DNA of 64,000 bases, from positions 248,001 to 312,000 of the forward strand of contig NZ_JALGBH010000001.1 in assembly GCF_022809115.1 (NCBI RefSeq). The letters run 5' to 3'. The notes below the pieces were generated by a model. It worked only from the letters and a program-made list of their open reading frames with translations, did not search any database and was not told the origin of the DNA. Shown here piece after piece: positions 53,808-62,817 of the stretch (the stretch's first letter is position 1; every line of letters begins with the position of its first letter). Origin of the DNA: Pedobacter montanisoli. Lineage in GTDB: Bacteria; Bacteroidota; Bacteroidia; Sphingobacteriales; Sphingobacteriaceae. A program made the translations under genes and the position numbers.

Positions 53808-54947
53808 TTAGTTTTCTTCTGTGCTAAGTAAAGAATTGCCCAATTTAATATCACTGCGCACAGGAAAATGATCTGACAATTTTGCTTTGGAGATGTGGTA
53901 GCTGTTGATCTGCAGATTAGAAGAAGTAGCGATATAATCTATCTGGAAATTAGGAAATTTACCATTATAGGTTTTTCCAAATCCCTGCCCTTTTTCTACA
54001 AAAGCATTTTTTAAGCCCCGCATTACTTTACTCACCGCATAAGATGCGGGTGTATCGTTAAAGTCGCCGGCAATTATAAAAGGAAGCTTACAATTACGCA
54101 GGCTATCTTTAAAAATCTCAACCTGCCCACTTCGTTTCAAGAATGCAGATTTTAGCATTCCGGCTATTCTTCTTGTAGGTCGGTACTGGGCATCCATCTT
54201 TTTAGAAACCTGATCTATATAATCATAATCCTGTTTATCAAAAGATATGGATTGAAAGTGTACGTTATAAATCCTTAGTGTCTGATTTTTGAATTGAATA
54301 TCTGCAAATATGCTTCCATTACCTGCGCTTACCGGTCCATAAATTACCTGCCCGGTATTTTTAATGGGATAGCGTGAAAAAATAGCTGCGCCCCAGGCTT
54401 CATAATCATTTTTTACAGAAGGCAGAAAATAATAATATTTTAAACCTAAGCTTTTTTTAACACTGTCAGTAATATCAAATGCACCTTTATAACGGGTATA
54501 ATACTCCTGAAAACAAATGATATCAGGGTTCTGCTTTTTAATGACCTCAAAAATCTGATCTTTAGTAGAAACATCATTATTCTCGCCATAGCGCTTAAAC
54601 TGATGCACATTATAAGTCATCAACCTTAAAACATTACGATCTTCTTTTTCGCTACTGCCCTCATCTCCAGAAAACTGATAACTGGCGGTTAAAGGTCCCC
54701 ATCCGCATAAAATTAAACCAGCAATTACTATAGAAAACAGCCATTTTTTTCTAAACAGCCAATAGATAACCATCAGCACATTTGCAATTAAAAAATAGCT
54801 GTATGCCAGGCCAAAAAAAGCAATATAGATGAACTTGCGAGGATCTATTTTACCAGCCGCCATACCCAAAAGCAAACCCAGAACAAAACCTGCCGTAATC
54901 AACAGCATCAGTTTATCTATAAATGTAAGTCTGCTCTTTTTTACCAT
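53808..54947 (-). CDS. Membrane-anchored endonuclease/exonuclease/phosphatase-fold protein
   Basis: The 379-aa protein has three N-terminal membrane helices (about 11-85) and then an EEP domain: LRLMTYNVHQFKRYGENND (about 108), PDIICFQEYYT (about 135), AAIFSRYPI, FIIAGDFNDTPASYAVSKV (about 287) and KLSDHFPVRSDI (about 355). All metal and catalytic residues are visible. The substrate may be a phospholipid or nucleic acid and cannot be told. It overlaps the rhomboid gene by one base (TAATG). Confidence 0.85.
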   Translation of the reverse strand: MVKKSRLTFIDKLMLLITAGFVLGLLLGMAAGKIDPRKFIYIAFFGLAYSYFLIANVLMVIYWLFRKKWLFSIVIAGLILCGWGPLTASYQFSGDEGSSEKEDRNVLRLMTYNVHQFKRYGENNDVSTKDQIFEVIKKQNPDIICFQEYYTRYKGAFDITDSVKKSLGLKYYYFLPSVKNDYEAWGAAIFSRYPIKNTGQVIYGPVSAGNGSIFADIQFKNQTLRIYNVHFQSISFDKQDYDYIDQVSKKMDAQYRPTRRIAGMLKSAFLKRSGQVEIFKDSLRNCKLPFIIAGDFNDTPASYAVSKVMRGLKNAFVEKGQGFGKTYNGKFPNFQIDYIATSSNLQINSYHISKAKLSDHFPVRSDIKLGNSLLSTEEN

Positions 54948-55813
54948 TAATTTTTGCTTGCGTCAAATAAAGTTTGTTTCTCTTTTGCGGTTAAATTACT
55001 GTAACCGCTTTTTGATATTTTATCTAAAATGGCATCTATTTCTTGTTGATCTGCTTTCTTAGTCTGGTGTTGATGAGTTGACCTATTTGTGGTATCGCTT
55101 TTAACAACCCGTAATTTAGGTTTTCTTTTAAGCAGGTTACTCAAATCATTACCTTTTTGCAACAGCTTAATATAGATAAATCCCCATAATACTCCACCCA
55201 AATGTGCCAGACTACCTCCTACATTCATACCCGAAGACGAAGTGCTGATAATGTCTAGCAGGATATAGGCCAACAACAAATATTTTAATTTAACCGTTCC
55301 AAATAGCATCAGTCGTATGCTATAATCGGGCAGCAAAGTGGCAATAGCGGTAAAAACTGCCATAACCGCAGCCGAGGCACCAATCAATACTGCACCCGAT
55401 ACCACATCTCTGAAAACAGGAGCGATATTGTAAATCAGCGCAAAGAACAAAGCTCCGGCAAATGCGCCTCCCCAATATACAAAATGAAACTGACGGGTTT
55501 TTAAAAAGTCAAGAAATAATTGTCCCATCCAATATAACCAAAGCAGGTTGAATAAAAGATGAAAGAAATCCTGATGAAAAAAAGCATAGGTAATAAGGGT
55601 ATAGCCTCTGGTTAACCACATATGAGGATCGGCAGGAAAGGCAAAATATTGCTGAGCAAATGCACTCACTGCTCCGTTAAAGCCACTAAAGAACTCCAAA
55701 ACCGATAAGATACCCGTTACCAAAAATACTGCTGCATTAATACCGATATACAGCATAACAGGGTTACCAGATTTAAATATTCTATACTTTATTTCATTCC
55801 AAATATTACTCAT
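54947..55813 (-). CDS. Rhomboid-family serine protease, second copy
   Basis: The 288-aa protein has six membrane helices and a catalytic Ser in AVLIGASAAVMAVF (GxSx, Ser about 141) and a His in SLAHLGGVLWG (about 209). The canonical motif is GxSG; the residue after Ser is Ala here. A basic cytoplasmic tail follows (residues 225-288). It overlaps the first rhomboid gene by 8 bases and the EEP gene by one. Confidence 0.87.
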   Translation of the reverse strand: MSNIWNEIKYRIFKSGNPVMLYIGINAAVFLVTGILSVLEFFSGFNGAVSAFAQQYFAFPADPHMWLTRGYTLITYAFFHQDFFHLLFNLLWLYWMGQLFLDFLKTRQFHFVYWGGAFAGALFFALIYNIAPVFRDVVSGAVLIGASAAVMAVFTAIATLLPDYSIRLMLFGTVKLKYLLLAYILLDIISTSSSGMNVGGSLAHLGGVLWGFIYIKLLQKGNDLSNLLKRKPKLRVVKSDTTNRSTHQHQTKKADQQEIDAILDKISKSGYSNLTAKEKQTLFDASKN

Positions 55814-56534
55814 AATAATCGTAAAATCTGTTGTTGTCTTTCCAGAGTTTCACCAGTAAAAAGCCAATCAAAGCGCCACCTATATGGGCAAAATGCGCCA
55901 CCGAATCGCCCTGAAATTTACCCACACCCAGAAACAATTCTAAAACGACATAAACCGGAATTACGTATTTAACTTTTACCGGGACAGGGATAAACATAAT
56001 GTACAGCTCTACATTTGGATACAGCATGGCAAAAGCTACCAGTAAGCCAAATACTGCACCCGATGCACCAACCATAGGCGTAAAATATACAGAAGCCAGG
56101 GTGGCCGATTTTTCCATGGAATACAAAGCCGGATTAAACCTGTCTTTTAAAAACAGATCTAAAGGAATTTGCCCTCTATCTATTGCTGAGCCTGTAATTT
56201 GGTAAACCTCAAAAGCCTGTACGGCCCATTGCAAAGCCAAAGCCCCCAAGCCAGTAATCAGGTAAAAATTGATAAAACGTTTTGCTCCCCAGCGCTGTTC
56301 TAGCACACTACCAAACATAAATACGGCATACATATTAAAGAAAATATGCATGAAACCGCCATGCATGAACATATAAGTAATAGGTTGCCAGAACCCAAAA
56401 CGTGGTGAATCAAAATAATAAACACCTAAAACCGTACTTAGATCTACTCGCGTTATAACCATGGTGGCTATAAAGAAGATCACGTTTATGATCAGAATGT
56501 TTTTAACTACTGGTGGTATATGAATATTGTTCAT
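55806..56534 (-). CDS. Rhomboid-family serine protease, first copy
   Basis: The 242-aa intramembrane protease has a canonical GASGAVFGLL (Ser about 160) and VAHFAHIGGALIG (His about 221). HGGFMHIFFNMYAVFMFG (about 54) is the HxxxN region of loop and helix 2. It is preceded by mutL 18 bases upstream, and the whole set mutL-rhomboid-rhomboid-EEP is one probable operon. Confidence 0.93.
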   Translation of the reverse strand: MNNIHIPPVVKNILIINVIFFIATMVITRVDLSTVLGVYYFDSPRFGFWQPITYMFMHGGFMHIFFNMYAVFMFGSVLEQRWGAKRFINFYLITGLGALALQWAVQAFEVYQITGSAIDRGQIPLDLFLKDRFNPALYSMEKSATLASVYFTPMVGASGAVFGLLVAFAMLYPNVELYIMFIPVPVKVKYVIPVYVVLELFLGVGKFQGDSVAHFAHIGGALIGFLLVKLWKDNNRFYDYYE

Positions 56535-56552
56535 ACAATAATTTTGCGTTTT

Positions 56553-58412
56553 TTATGATTTATCAAATTTTGCTGCAAGTTCTGCCAAAGTTAGTGTTTG
56601 TATAGTCGCTTTTCCGCTAACACTTGTATTAGGCATTTTACAGGCAAATAATTCTTCTATTAAAGTGTTCATTTCCTGCTGACTTAAAGCTGTACCTGCT
56701 TTAATCGCACTATTACGGGCCATACTTCTTGCCAAAGCTTCCCGCTTACTTAATCTTAACTCCTGTTGTGAGTTTTTAAAGCCTTCTATCAGATGCTCAA
56801 ATAATTCTGTTTCATTCACATTTGTACTCCCTAAATCTGCAGGAACACCCTCTATAATCAAAGTATTCTTACCAAACTCACGCACATCAAAACCTAAGTT
56901 TTTAATATCTTCAAGCAAACTTTTTGCCAACTCATAATCGCCGGCAGATAACACTACTGTTTGCGGAAAAAGACTTTGTTGTGAAGCGCCTCTTTTATTC
57001 TCAAGATGCATCAAAAAACGCTCATACAAAATGCGTTCATGTGCAGTCTGCTGATCCACAATCATTACCCCAGATTTAATCTGTGATACAATAAAGCGAT
57101 TGTGTACCTGCATATATTGTTTGCTCGGCACCTCAAAAGCATCATCGTCCTGATCATCTATGTCAATAACCGTTTGTTGGCTCTGCTCAAAATGATTGAC
57201 CTGATACAAAGACTGCCAGTTTTGTTCTACTTCTTTTTTAGGCGTATAAGTTTTTGAAAAAGCAGAGTCCTTCGGAATAGCACTAGAATTGGTTTTAGAC
57301 GGTCCAAAAGGATTAAATTCCGGGTTGAAGCTGATACTTGGTGGTACAATATCTTCAGGTGCCTTAGCACTGATCATTCCGCTAAAAGCCGTTTCCTGAT
57401 CAAAATCTAAAGTTGGCGTAATATTAAATCTACCCAAAGATCTTTTAATTGCCGAGTGTAAGATGGCATAAATAGATTTTTCGTCTATAAACTTAATTTC
57501 TGTCTTTGTGGGATGAACATTTACATCAATGTTAGCCGGATCAATATCGATAAACAACACATACAAAGGAAAATTATCATCAGGTAGCAATTCCTGATAA
57601 GCCTTGTTTACCGCATGGTTAAGATAGCCATCTTTAATAAAGCGATTATTCACAAAAAAGAACTGCTCTCCACGTGTTTTCTTGGCAAATTCAGGTTTAC
57701 CGATATATCCCTTAAGGTTAATAATAGAAGTTTCTTCCTCAACAGGAATTAGTCTTTCATTGTAATTGTTACCCAACAAATGCACAATGCGCTGTTTGAT
57801 GGAGGCCGCCGGAAGACGGTAAATCTCACTGCCATCATGATGCAGGCTGAGCGCAATATGTGGCTTAGCCAAAGCTACCCGCTGAAACTCATCAATGATG
57901 TAACGCATTTCAGTAGGATTGCTTTTGAGGAAATTACGACGTGCCGGAGTATTGTAAAACAAATTTTTAACCGATATACTAGTACCATTTGGAGTAGCCA
58001 CCGGTTCTTGTTTAATAAAATTATAACCTTCTATCTGAACTAAAGTACCCACTTCATCTTCATGTCGTTTGGTTTTTAGTTCCACTTGTGCAATTGCGGC
58101 TATAGAAGCCATAGCCTCTCCCCTAAAACCCATGGTACGTATGGCAAACAAATCTTCTGCTTTGCGCACTTTAGAAGTTGCATGACGTTCAAAGCACATA
58201 CGGGCATCGGTAATGCTCATTCCGCAGCCGTTATCAATCACCTGTATCAGGGCTTTGCCTGCATCTTTTACAATTAACTGTATTTTATCTGCCCCTGCAT
58301 CAATTGCATTCTCCAAAAGCTCCTTTACTGCCGATGCCGGCCGCTGCACCACCTCTCCTGCTGCAATCTGGTTAGCAACACTATCGGGTAAAAGTTGTAT
58401 TATATCAGACAT
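56553..58412 (-). CDS. mutL: DNA mismatch repair protein MutL
   Basis: MutL couples mismatch recognition by MutS to strand removal. The 619-aa protein has the GHKL ATPase motifs ELLENAIDAGA (31-41), DNGCGM (59-64), GFRGEAMASIAAIA (94-107) and ARRNFLKS near 155. A Gln/Ser-rich linker spans 340-430. The C-terminal domain has DQQTAHERILYE near 453 in place of the endonuclease DQHA-x2-E-x4-E, and I do not see the C-P-H-G-R-P motif. It starts the rhomboid operon. Confidence 0.96.
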   Translation of the reverse strand: MSDIIQLLPDSVANQIAAGEVVQRPASAVKELLENAIDAGADKIQLIVKDAGKALIQVIDNGCGMSITDARMCFERHATSKVRKAEDLFAIRTMGFRGEAMASIAAIAQVELKTKRHEDEVGTLVQIEGYNFIKQEPVATPNGTSISVKNLFYNTPARRNFLKSNPTEMRYIIDEFQRVALAKPHIALSLHHDGSEIYRLPAASIKQRIVHLLGNNYNERLIPVEEETSIINLKGYIGKPEFAKKTRGEQFFFVNNRFIKDGYLNHAVNKAYQELLPDDNFPLYVLFIDIDPANIDVNVHPTKTEIKFIDEKSIYAILHSAIKRSLGRFNITPTLDFDQETAFSGMISAKAPEDIVPPSISFNPEFNPFGPSKTNSSAIPKDSAFSKTYTPKKEVEQNWQSLYQVNHFEQSQQTVIDIDDQDDDAFEVPSKQYMQVHNRFIVSQIKSGVMIVDQQTAHERILYERFLMHLENKRGASQQSLFPQTVVLSAGDYELAKSLLEDIKNLGFDVREFGKNTLIIEGVPADLGSTNVNETELFEHLIEGFKNSQQELRLSKREALARSMARNSAIKAGTALSQQEMNTLIEELFACKMPNTSVSGKATIQTLTLAELAAKFDKS

Positions 58413-58672
58413 CTATTTGTTTTGTACCGTTGCTAATTTAGCGAAAATAAGGCGTACCAATAAAGGCTGTTTTCACATTACTGATACTAAATGACTTAGA
58501 AATGGAATTCTAAATGATAGCACAGCAACGATAAGCTATAATGCTTACCTATTGCAAGAAAATCCATAGGATACATTTTTATGAAAAGCTATAATTAACA
58601 AGAGTATTACATTTACTTTTTAACCAAAAACGTACAGAGTTTTATATCTTTATCCATATAAACCACCATACA
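58413..58672. other. 260 bases between mutL and the amidohydrolase gene
   Basis: This is the divergent promoter region. TATCTTTA near 58646 is close to TAnnTTTG for the plus gene. I see no gene or strong hairpin in it. Confidence 0.4.
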
Positions 58673-60301
58673 ATGAAAAAGATTTTGTTCCTGTTATTGG
58701 CAACAGTCCTGTTAAGCTGTAAACAAAATAATGCCGATTTAATTATTTACAATGGTAAGATCTACACTGTAAACCAGAACTTTGATGTAGCCGAAGCAAT
58801 GGCTGTTAAAGACGGTAAAATTATAGCCGTAGGTAGCAGCGAGCAGATTCAAAAACAATATACGGCCAAAGAAAGTATCGATGCGCAGCAAAAACCCGTA
58901 TATCCGGGCTTTATAGATGCGCATGCCCATTTTGTGGGTTATGCACAAAGTCTCAAAAATGCCAATTTGGTAGCTGCAAAAAGCTGGGATGAAATTTTAG
59001 ACCGTTTAAAAGCTTATGCACAAACAGATAAAGAAGGTTGGCTTACCGGGCGTGGCTGGGATCAGAATTTATGGCCTGATAAAAAATTTCCGACTAAAGA
59101 TAAATTAGATGAATTGTTTCCTGACAGACCCGTTCTTTTAACTCGAATAGACGGACATGCTGCTATTGCCAACCAAAAAGCATTAGATATAGCTGGTGTA
59201 AGTAAAGCCATTAAAATAACAGGAGGCGAAGTAGTAGAAGAAAACGGCAAGCTTACAGGCTTATTAGTTGATAATGCTGTAGGTTTGGTATCAGATAAAA
59301 TCCCTGCTCCTGATCAAAAACAGTTTAAGAAATATTTATTGCAGGCACAGCAAAACTGTTTTGAAGTTGGTTTAACTACCATAGACGATTGTGGCTTGGA
59401 TTATGAAACCGTAGAAGCATTAGACAAACTACAAAAAGATGGCGACCTGAAAATGAAATTATATGTATTGCTGTCTGATTCTGAAAAGAATTATGATTTC
59501 TTGTTTAAAAAAGGTCCTATCAAGACCGATTTTTTAAATGTAAGAGGTTTTAAAGTGTATGCCGATGGTGCATTGGGTTCACGTGGCGCATGTCTGCTTC
59601 AGCATTACAGCGATATGCCTAACAAAACAGGTTTCTTGTTAAGCGAGCCTAAACATTTTGAAGAAGTAGCCAAAAAAATCAACGAACATGGTTTTCAGAT
59701 GTGTACACATGCCATTGGTGATTCTGCAAACCGCACTATTTTAAAAATCTATAATCAGGTATTGGGTGGCAAAAATGATAAACGCTGGCGTATAGAACAT
59801 GCTCAGGTTGTAGCTCCGCAAGATTTTAACCTATTCGGTTCAGCGAGCGTTATTCCTTCGGTTCAACCTACACATGCTACTTCAGATATGTACTGGGCTA
59901 AAGACCGTTTAGGTGCAGAGCGCATCAAAACTGCCTACGCTTATAAACAATTGTTACAACAAAACGGATGGCTTGCTTTAGGTACTGATTTCCCGGTTGA
60001 ACATATCAATCCAATGCTTACCTTTTATGCAGCTACTTTAAGAATAGACAGTCAAAATTACCCAAAAGGAGGTTTCCAGATTGAAAATGCATTAACTCCT
60101 GAAGAAACCTTACGCGGCATGACCATCTGGGCAGCAAAAGCCAATTTTGAAGAAAAAGAAAAAGGAAGCCTGGAAACGGGAAAATTCGCCGATTTCATTA
60201 TCATGGAAAATGATCTGATGCAGGCCAATGCTCAACAAATCTTACAGAATAAAGTATTAAAAACCTACGTAAACGGCCAAAAAGTATATGAAAAAAAATA
60301 A
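58673..60301 (+). CDS. Amidohydrolase lipoprotein (YtcJ-like)
   Basis: The 542-aa protein has a lipobox LLSC (Cys16). It belongs to the amidohydrolase_3/YtcJ family of metal-dependent hydrolases with a beta-sandwich and TIM barrel. DAHAHF (about 81-86) gives the two His ligands, GFKVYADGALGSRGA near 300, HAIGDSA near 345 and GTDFPVE near 440 the others. It probably cleaves amide bonds in the periplasm; the substrate is unknown. Its last codons overlap the next gene by 14 bases. Confidence 0.88.
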   Translation: MKKILFLLLATVLLSCKQNNADLIIYNGKIYTVNQNFDVAEAMAVKDGKIIAVGSSEQIQKQYTAKESIDAQQKPVYPGFIDAHAHFVGYAQSLKNANLVAAKSWDEILDRLKAYAQTDKEGWLTGRGWDQNLWPDKKFPTKDKLDELFPDRPVLLTRIDGHAAIANQKALDIAGVSKAIKITGGEVVEENGKLTGLLVDNAVGLVSDKIPAPDQKQFKKYLLQAQQNCFEVGLTTIDDCGLDYETVEALDKLQKDGDLKMKLYVLLSDSEKNYDFLFKKGPIKTDFLNVRGFKVYADGALGSRGACLLQHYSDMPNKTGFLLSEPKHFEEVAKKINEHGFQMCTHAIGDSANRTILKIYNQVLGGKNDKRWRIEHAQVVAPQDFNLFGSASVIPSVQPTHATSDMYWAKDRLGAERIKTAYAYKQLLQQNGWLALGTDFPVEHINPMLTFYAATLRIDSQNYPKGGFQIENALTPEETLRGMTIWAAKANFEEKEKGSLETGKFADFIIMENDLMQANAQQILQNKVLKTYVNGQKVYEKK

Positions 60302-62105
60302 TTTAAAAACCCTGTTAACACTCTGTTTCGCTGCAATTATTACTACTACTGCATGTGCACAGGAACATAAAAAGAACCAGACCAGGTTAAAGGAGATTGA
60401 ACATGCTATCAGCAATACAGTTCTCTTAAATAACCAGAATAATGTTATTCCTATAAAAGGCCTGGCCCAGAAAAGATTTGTTTCAGTGAATTTAGGTTAT
60501 GAAAACCAAGTGGCTTTTGACAGTCTCTTAAATAAATATGCAGATGTAAAGCTGACTGATGCAGCTATCTACAAAGATTCTGCTTCGTACAATAATTTAG
60601 AAGACGACCTAAAATTCTACAATACCGTTATTATAGCCTTAAATGATAAAATGGCCCTTAATGGTAAGAACATTAGTTTTATCAGCAACTTAACTAAAAG
60701 CAAACAGGTTATTGTTGCTTTGTTTGGACATGGCTCAAGCTTGGCTTCTTTTGATAATCTAAATATGCCTATTGTATGGATTAACTCCAACAACAATGAA
60801 TCGGCCATGGTTTCGCCACAAATTATATTTGGCGGTATAGGCGCTTCGCAAACCTTAACTAAAGCACATTCGGGTAAATACACCGTTGGCTCTGGTTACA
60901 AAACAACCGCAACAAGGCTTAAATATACCGTTCCGGAAGATGCAGATGTAAACAGTGATGACTTAAAAGAAATCGACAATATCATACTTGATGGTATTAA
61001 ACAGAAAGCTGCTCCGGGAATGGAAGTTTTAGTGGCAAAAGATGGCAAAGTAATTTACAACAAAGCCTTTGGCTATCATACTTATGCCAACACTATGCCG
61101 GATAAGTTATCTGATATTTTTGATTTGGCTTCAGTTACCAAAATTACCGCTACCACACCCAGTGTAATGCGTTTGGTTGAGCAGGGCAAATTGAATTTAG
61201 ACACCAATATTGGTTATTATATTGCCAAAGCCCGCAATACGCCAATGAACAACATTCACGTACGAGAGGTAATGTTGCACCAGGCAGGTTTTATCCCTTA
61301 TATCCCTTTCCATAATTTTGTTAAAGAAGGCGATTACAGCAGGGATTCTTCTGCTGCTTACCCTACAAAGGTTGCCGACAATTACTACATCAAAAAAGGT
61401 TTTTTCAATGATTTTATGTGGCCTAAAATGTTAAACTCGCCCATTAAAACCAGAGGAAGTTATGTTTACAGCGATATCAGCATGTATGTAATGCAGGATA
61501 TTGTAGAGCATCTTACGCAAGAACCTTTAGATAAATACACTCAGGAAAATTTCTATACACCTTTGGGAATGTACCGCACAGGTTTTTTACCACGTAATCG
61601 TTTCAGCAAAGATGAAATCATTCCAACTGAAGATGATCAGGCCTTCAGAAAAACTTTACTGGAAGGATATGTACATGATCAGGGTGCGGCTTTAAAAGGA
61701 GGTGTTGCCGGACATGCGGGTTTATTTGGCTCAGCCAACGATCTGGCTATTTATTACCAAATGCTACTTAATCAGGGCACTTATGGTGGCGAGCAATATT
61801 TTACACCACAAACAGTACAAACTTTTACCAGCAAGCAATCAAATGTAAGTCGCCGTGGTTTAGGTTTTGACAGATGGGATTCGGATTTAACCAAGAAATA
61901 TCCTTCAGAACTGGCATCTCCTCAAACCTTTGGTCATACCGGCTATACAGGTATAGGAGTTTGGGTAGATCCTGCAAGAAACATGGTTTATATCTTTTTA
62001 TCAAACCGCGTTAACCCTACGGTTACAGAGGTATTAGGTAGGTTGAATATTCGTCCACGTATTGAAGATGTGATCAACAAAGCCATTGATAAAGGCAAAA
62101 AATAA
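60288..62105 (+). CDS. Serine hydrolase with N-terminal GH3 C-domain remnant
   Basis: The 605-aa protein has a signal-like N-terminus with a Cys near residue 23 (TTACAQ). Residues 37-220 resemble the C-terminal domain of GH3 glycosidases (TVLLNNQNNVIPIKG). No GH3 TIM barrel precedes it. Residues 230-600 are a class-C beta-lactamase-like hydrolase with S282-x-x-K285 (ASVTK), Y394-S-D and HTGYTG near 549. In many Bacteroidota a full GH3-serine hydrolase protein occurs; here the sugar-cleaving part is absent. It follows the amidohydrolase with 14-base overlap. Confidence 0.85.
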   Translation: MKKNNLKTLLTLCFAAIITTTACAQEHKKNQTRLKEIEHAISNTVLLNNQNNVIPIKGLAQKRFVSVNLGYENQVAFDSLLNKYADVKLTDAAIYKDSASYNNLEDDLKFYNTVIIALNDKMALNGKNISFISNLTKSKQVIVALFGHGSSLASFDNLNMPIVWINSNNNESAMVSPQIIFGGIGASQTLTKAHSGKYTVGSGYKTTATRLKYTVPEDADVNSDDLKEIDNIILDGIKQKAAPGMEVLVAKDGKVIYNKAFGYHTYANTMPDKLSDIFDLASVTKITATTPSVMRLVEQGKLNLDTNIGYYIAKARNTPMNNIHVREVMLHQAGFIPYIPFHNFVKEGDYSRDSSAAYPTKVADNYYIKKGFFNDFMWPKMLNSPIKTRGSYVYSDISMYVMQDIVEHLTQEPLDKYTQENFYTPLGMYRTGFLPRNRFSKDEIIPTEDDQAFRKTLLEGYVHDQGAALKGGVAGHAGLFGSANDLAIYYQMLLNQGTYGGEQYFTPQTVQTFTSKQSNVSRRGLGFDRWDSDLTKKYPSELASPQTFGHTGYTGIGVWVDPARNMVYIFLSNRVNPTVTEVLGRLNIRPRIEDVINKAIDKGKK

Positions 62106-62110
62106 ACATA

Positions 62111-62180
62111 GTATGTCACATTGAGCTTGTCGAAATGTAATTCCTGCAAATCAGGCTTCGACAGGCTCAGCCTGACATAC
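62111..62180. repeat. 24-base imperfect inverted repeat
   Basis: Arms at 62111-62134 and 62157-62180 begin GTATGTCA and end TGACATAC, with four mismatches in 24. The 22-base loop has a smaller CTGCAAATCAGG hairpin. It may terminate the serine hydrolase gene. It resembles palindromic intergenic elements of other Bacteroidota. Confidence 0.7.
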
Positions 62181-62222
62181 GGCTTTAATAAAAGCACAGA
62201 ACTTTTTTCTTCCTTTATTATT

Positions 62223-62282
62223 GTCATGCTGAACACGTTTCAGCATCTTTAGCATTAGATTCCGAAATAAATTCGGAATGAC
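62223..62282. repeat. Double-hairpin REP-like element
   Basis: Flanks GTCAT (62223-62227) and ATGAC (62278-62282) enclose two 8-base hairpins: ATGCTGAA/TTCAGCAT and ATTCCGAA/TTCGGAAT. This is the same plan as the core of the element at 50.2 kb. Confidence 0.7.
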
Positions 62283-62310
62283 GACTGGATAGGGCTAAGC
62301 GAATAATAAA

Positions 62311-62787
62311 TTACTCATCTTCGGCTCTGCAGCTACCCTCATGCTTAACCGGAAAATTTAATGAATTGGCTATAAAGCATTTTTTATTGGCTTCTTTATG
62401 CAAACGTAAAGCAAGATCCTTATGTTCTTTTTTAGATATAACCACCAAAGGGTTTAAGGTTATCTCACTAAATTTACCACTTCCATCAGCACTTTCAATC
62501 ATGGTGCCTACAGCATTATCCTGATATTCGATAACGACTACACCATTTTCAGCACAAAGGTGTAAATACCATAGCATATGACATGAGGAAACAGAAGCCA
62601 ACAGCAAGTCTTCGGGATTATGTTTGGTTTTATCTCCTAGAAAGATAGAATCAGAAGAACCTGAAAGAGGTGCTTTTCCTTCAACTTCAACTTTAAAATC
62701 CCTGTCGTATGAACGGTAATCCATAGTACCTGAACCTTTGTTTCCTTCCCAGGTTAGATTGGTTTTGTAAAGATGCTGCTTTGCCAT
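62311..62787 (-). CDS. OsmC-family protein
   Basis: The 158-aa protein is an OsmC/Ohr-type fold. The first redox Cys lies in LLLASVSSCHMLWYLHL (Cys about 69); the second region reads HKEANKKCFIANSLNFPVKHE (Cys about 136). WEGNKGSGTMDYRSYDRDF at the N-terminus is typical of YhfA/OsmC-like proteins. It is probably a thiol peroxidase for organic peroxides. Confidence 0.86.
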   Translation of the reverse strand: MAKQHLYKTNLTWEGNKGSGTMDYRSYDRDFKVEVEGKAPLSGSSDSIFLGDKTKHNPEDLLLASVSSCHMLWYLHLCAENGVVVIEYQDNAVGTMIESADGSGKFSEITLNPLVVISKKEHKDLALRLHKEANKKCFIANSLNFPVKHEGSCRAEDE

Positions 62788-62817
62788 AAGTTTCGATTTT
62801 CTTAGAGCAATTTAAGA

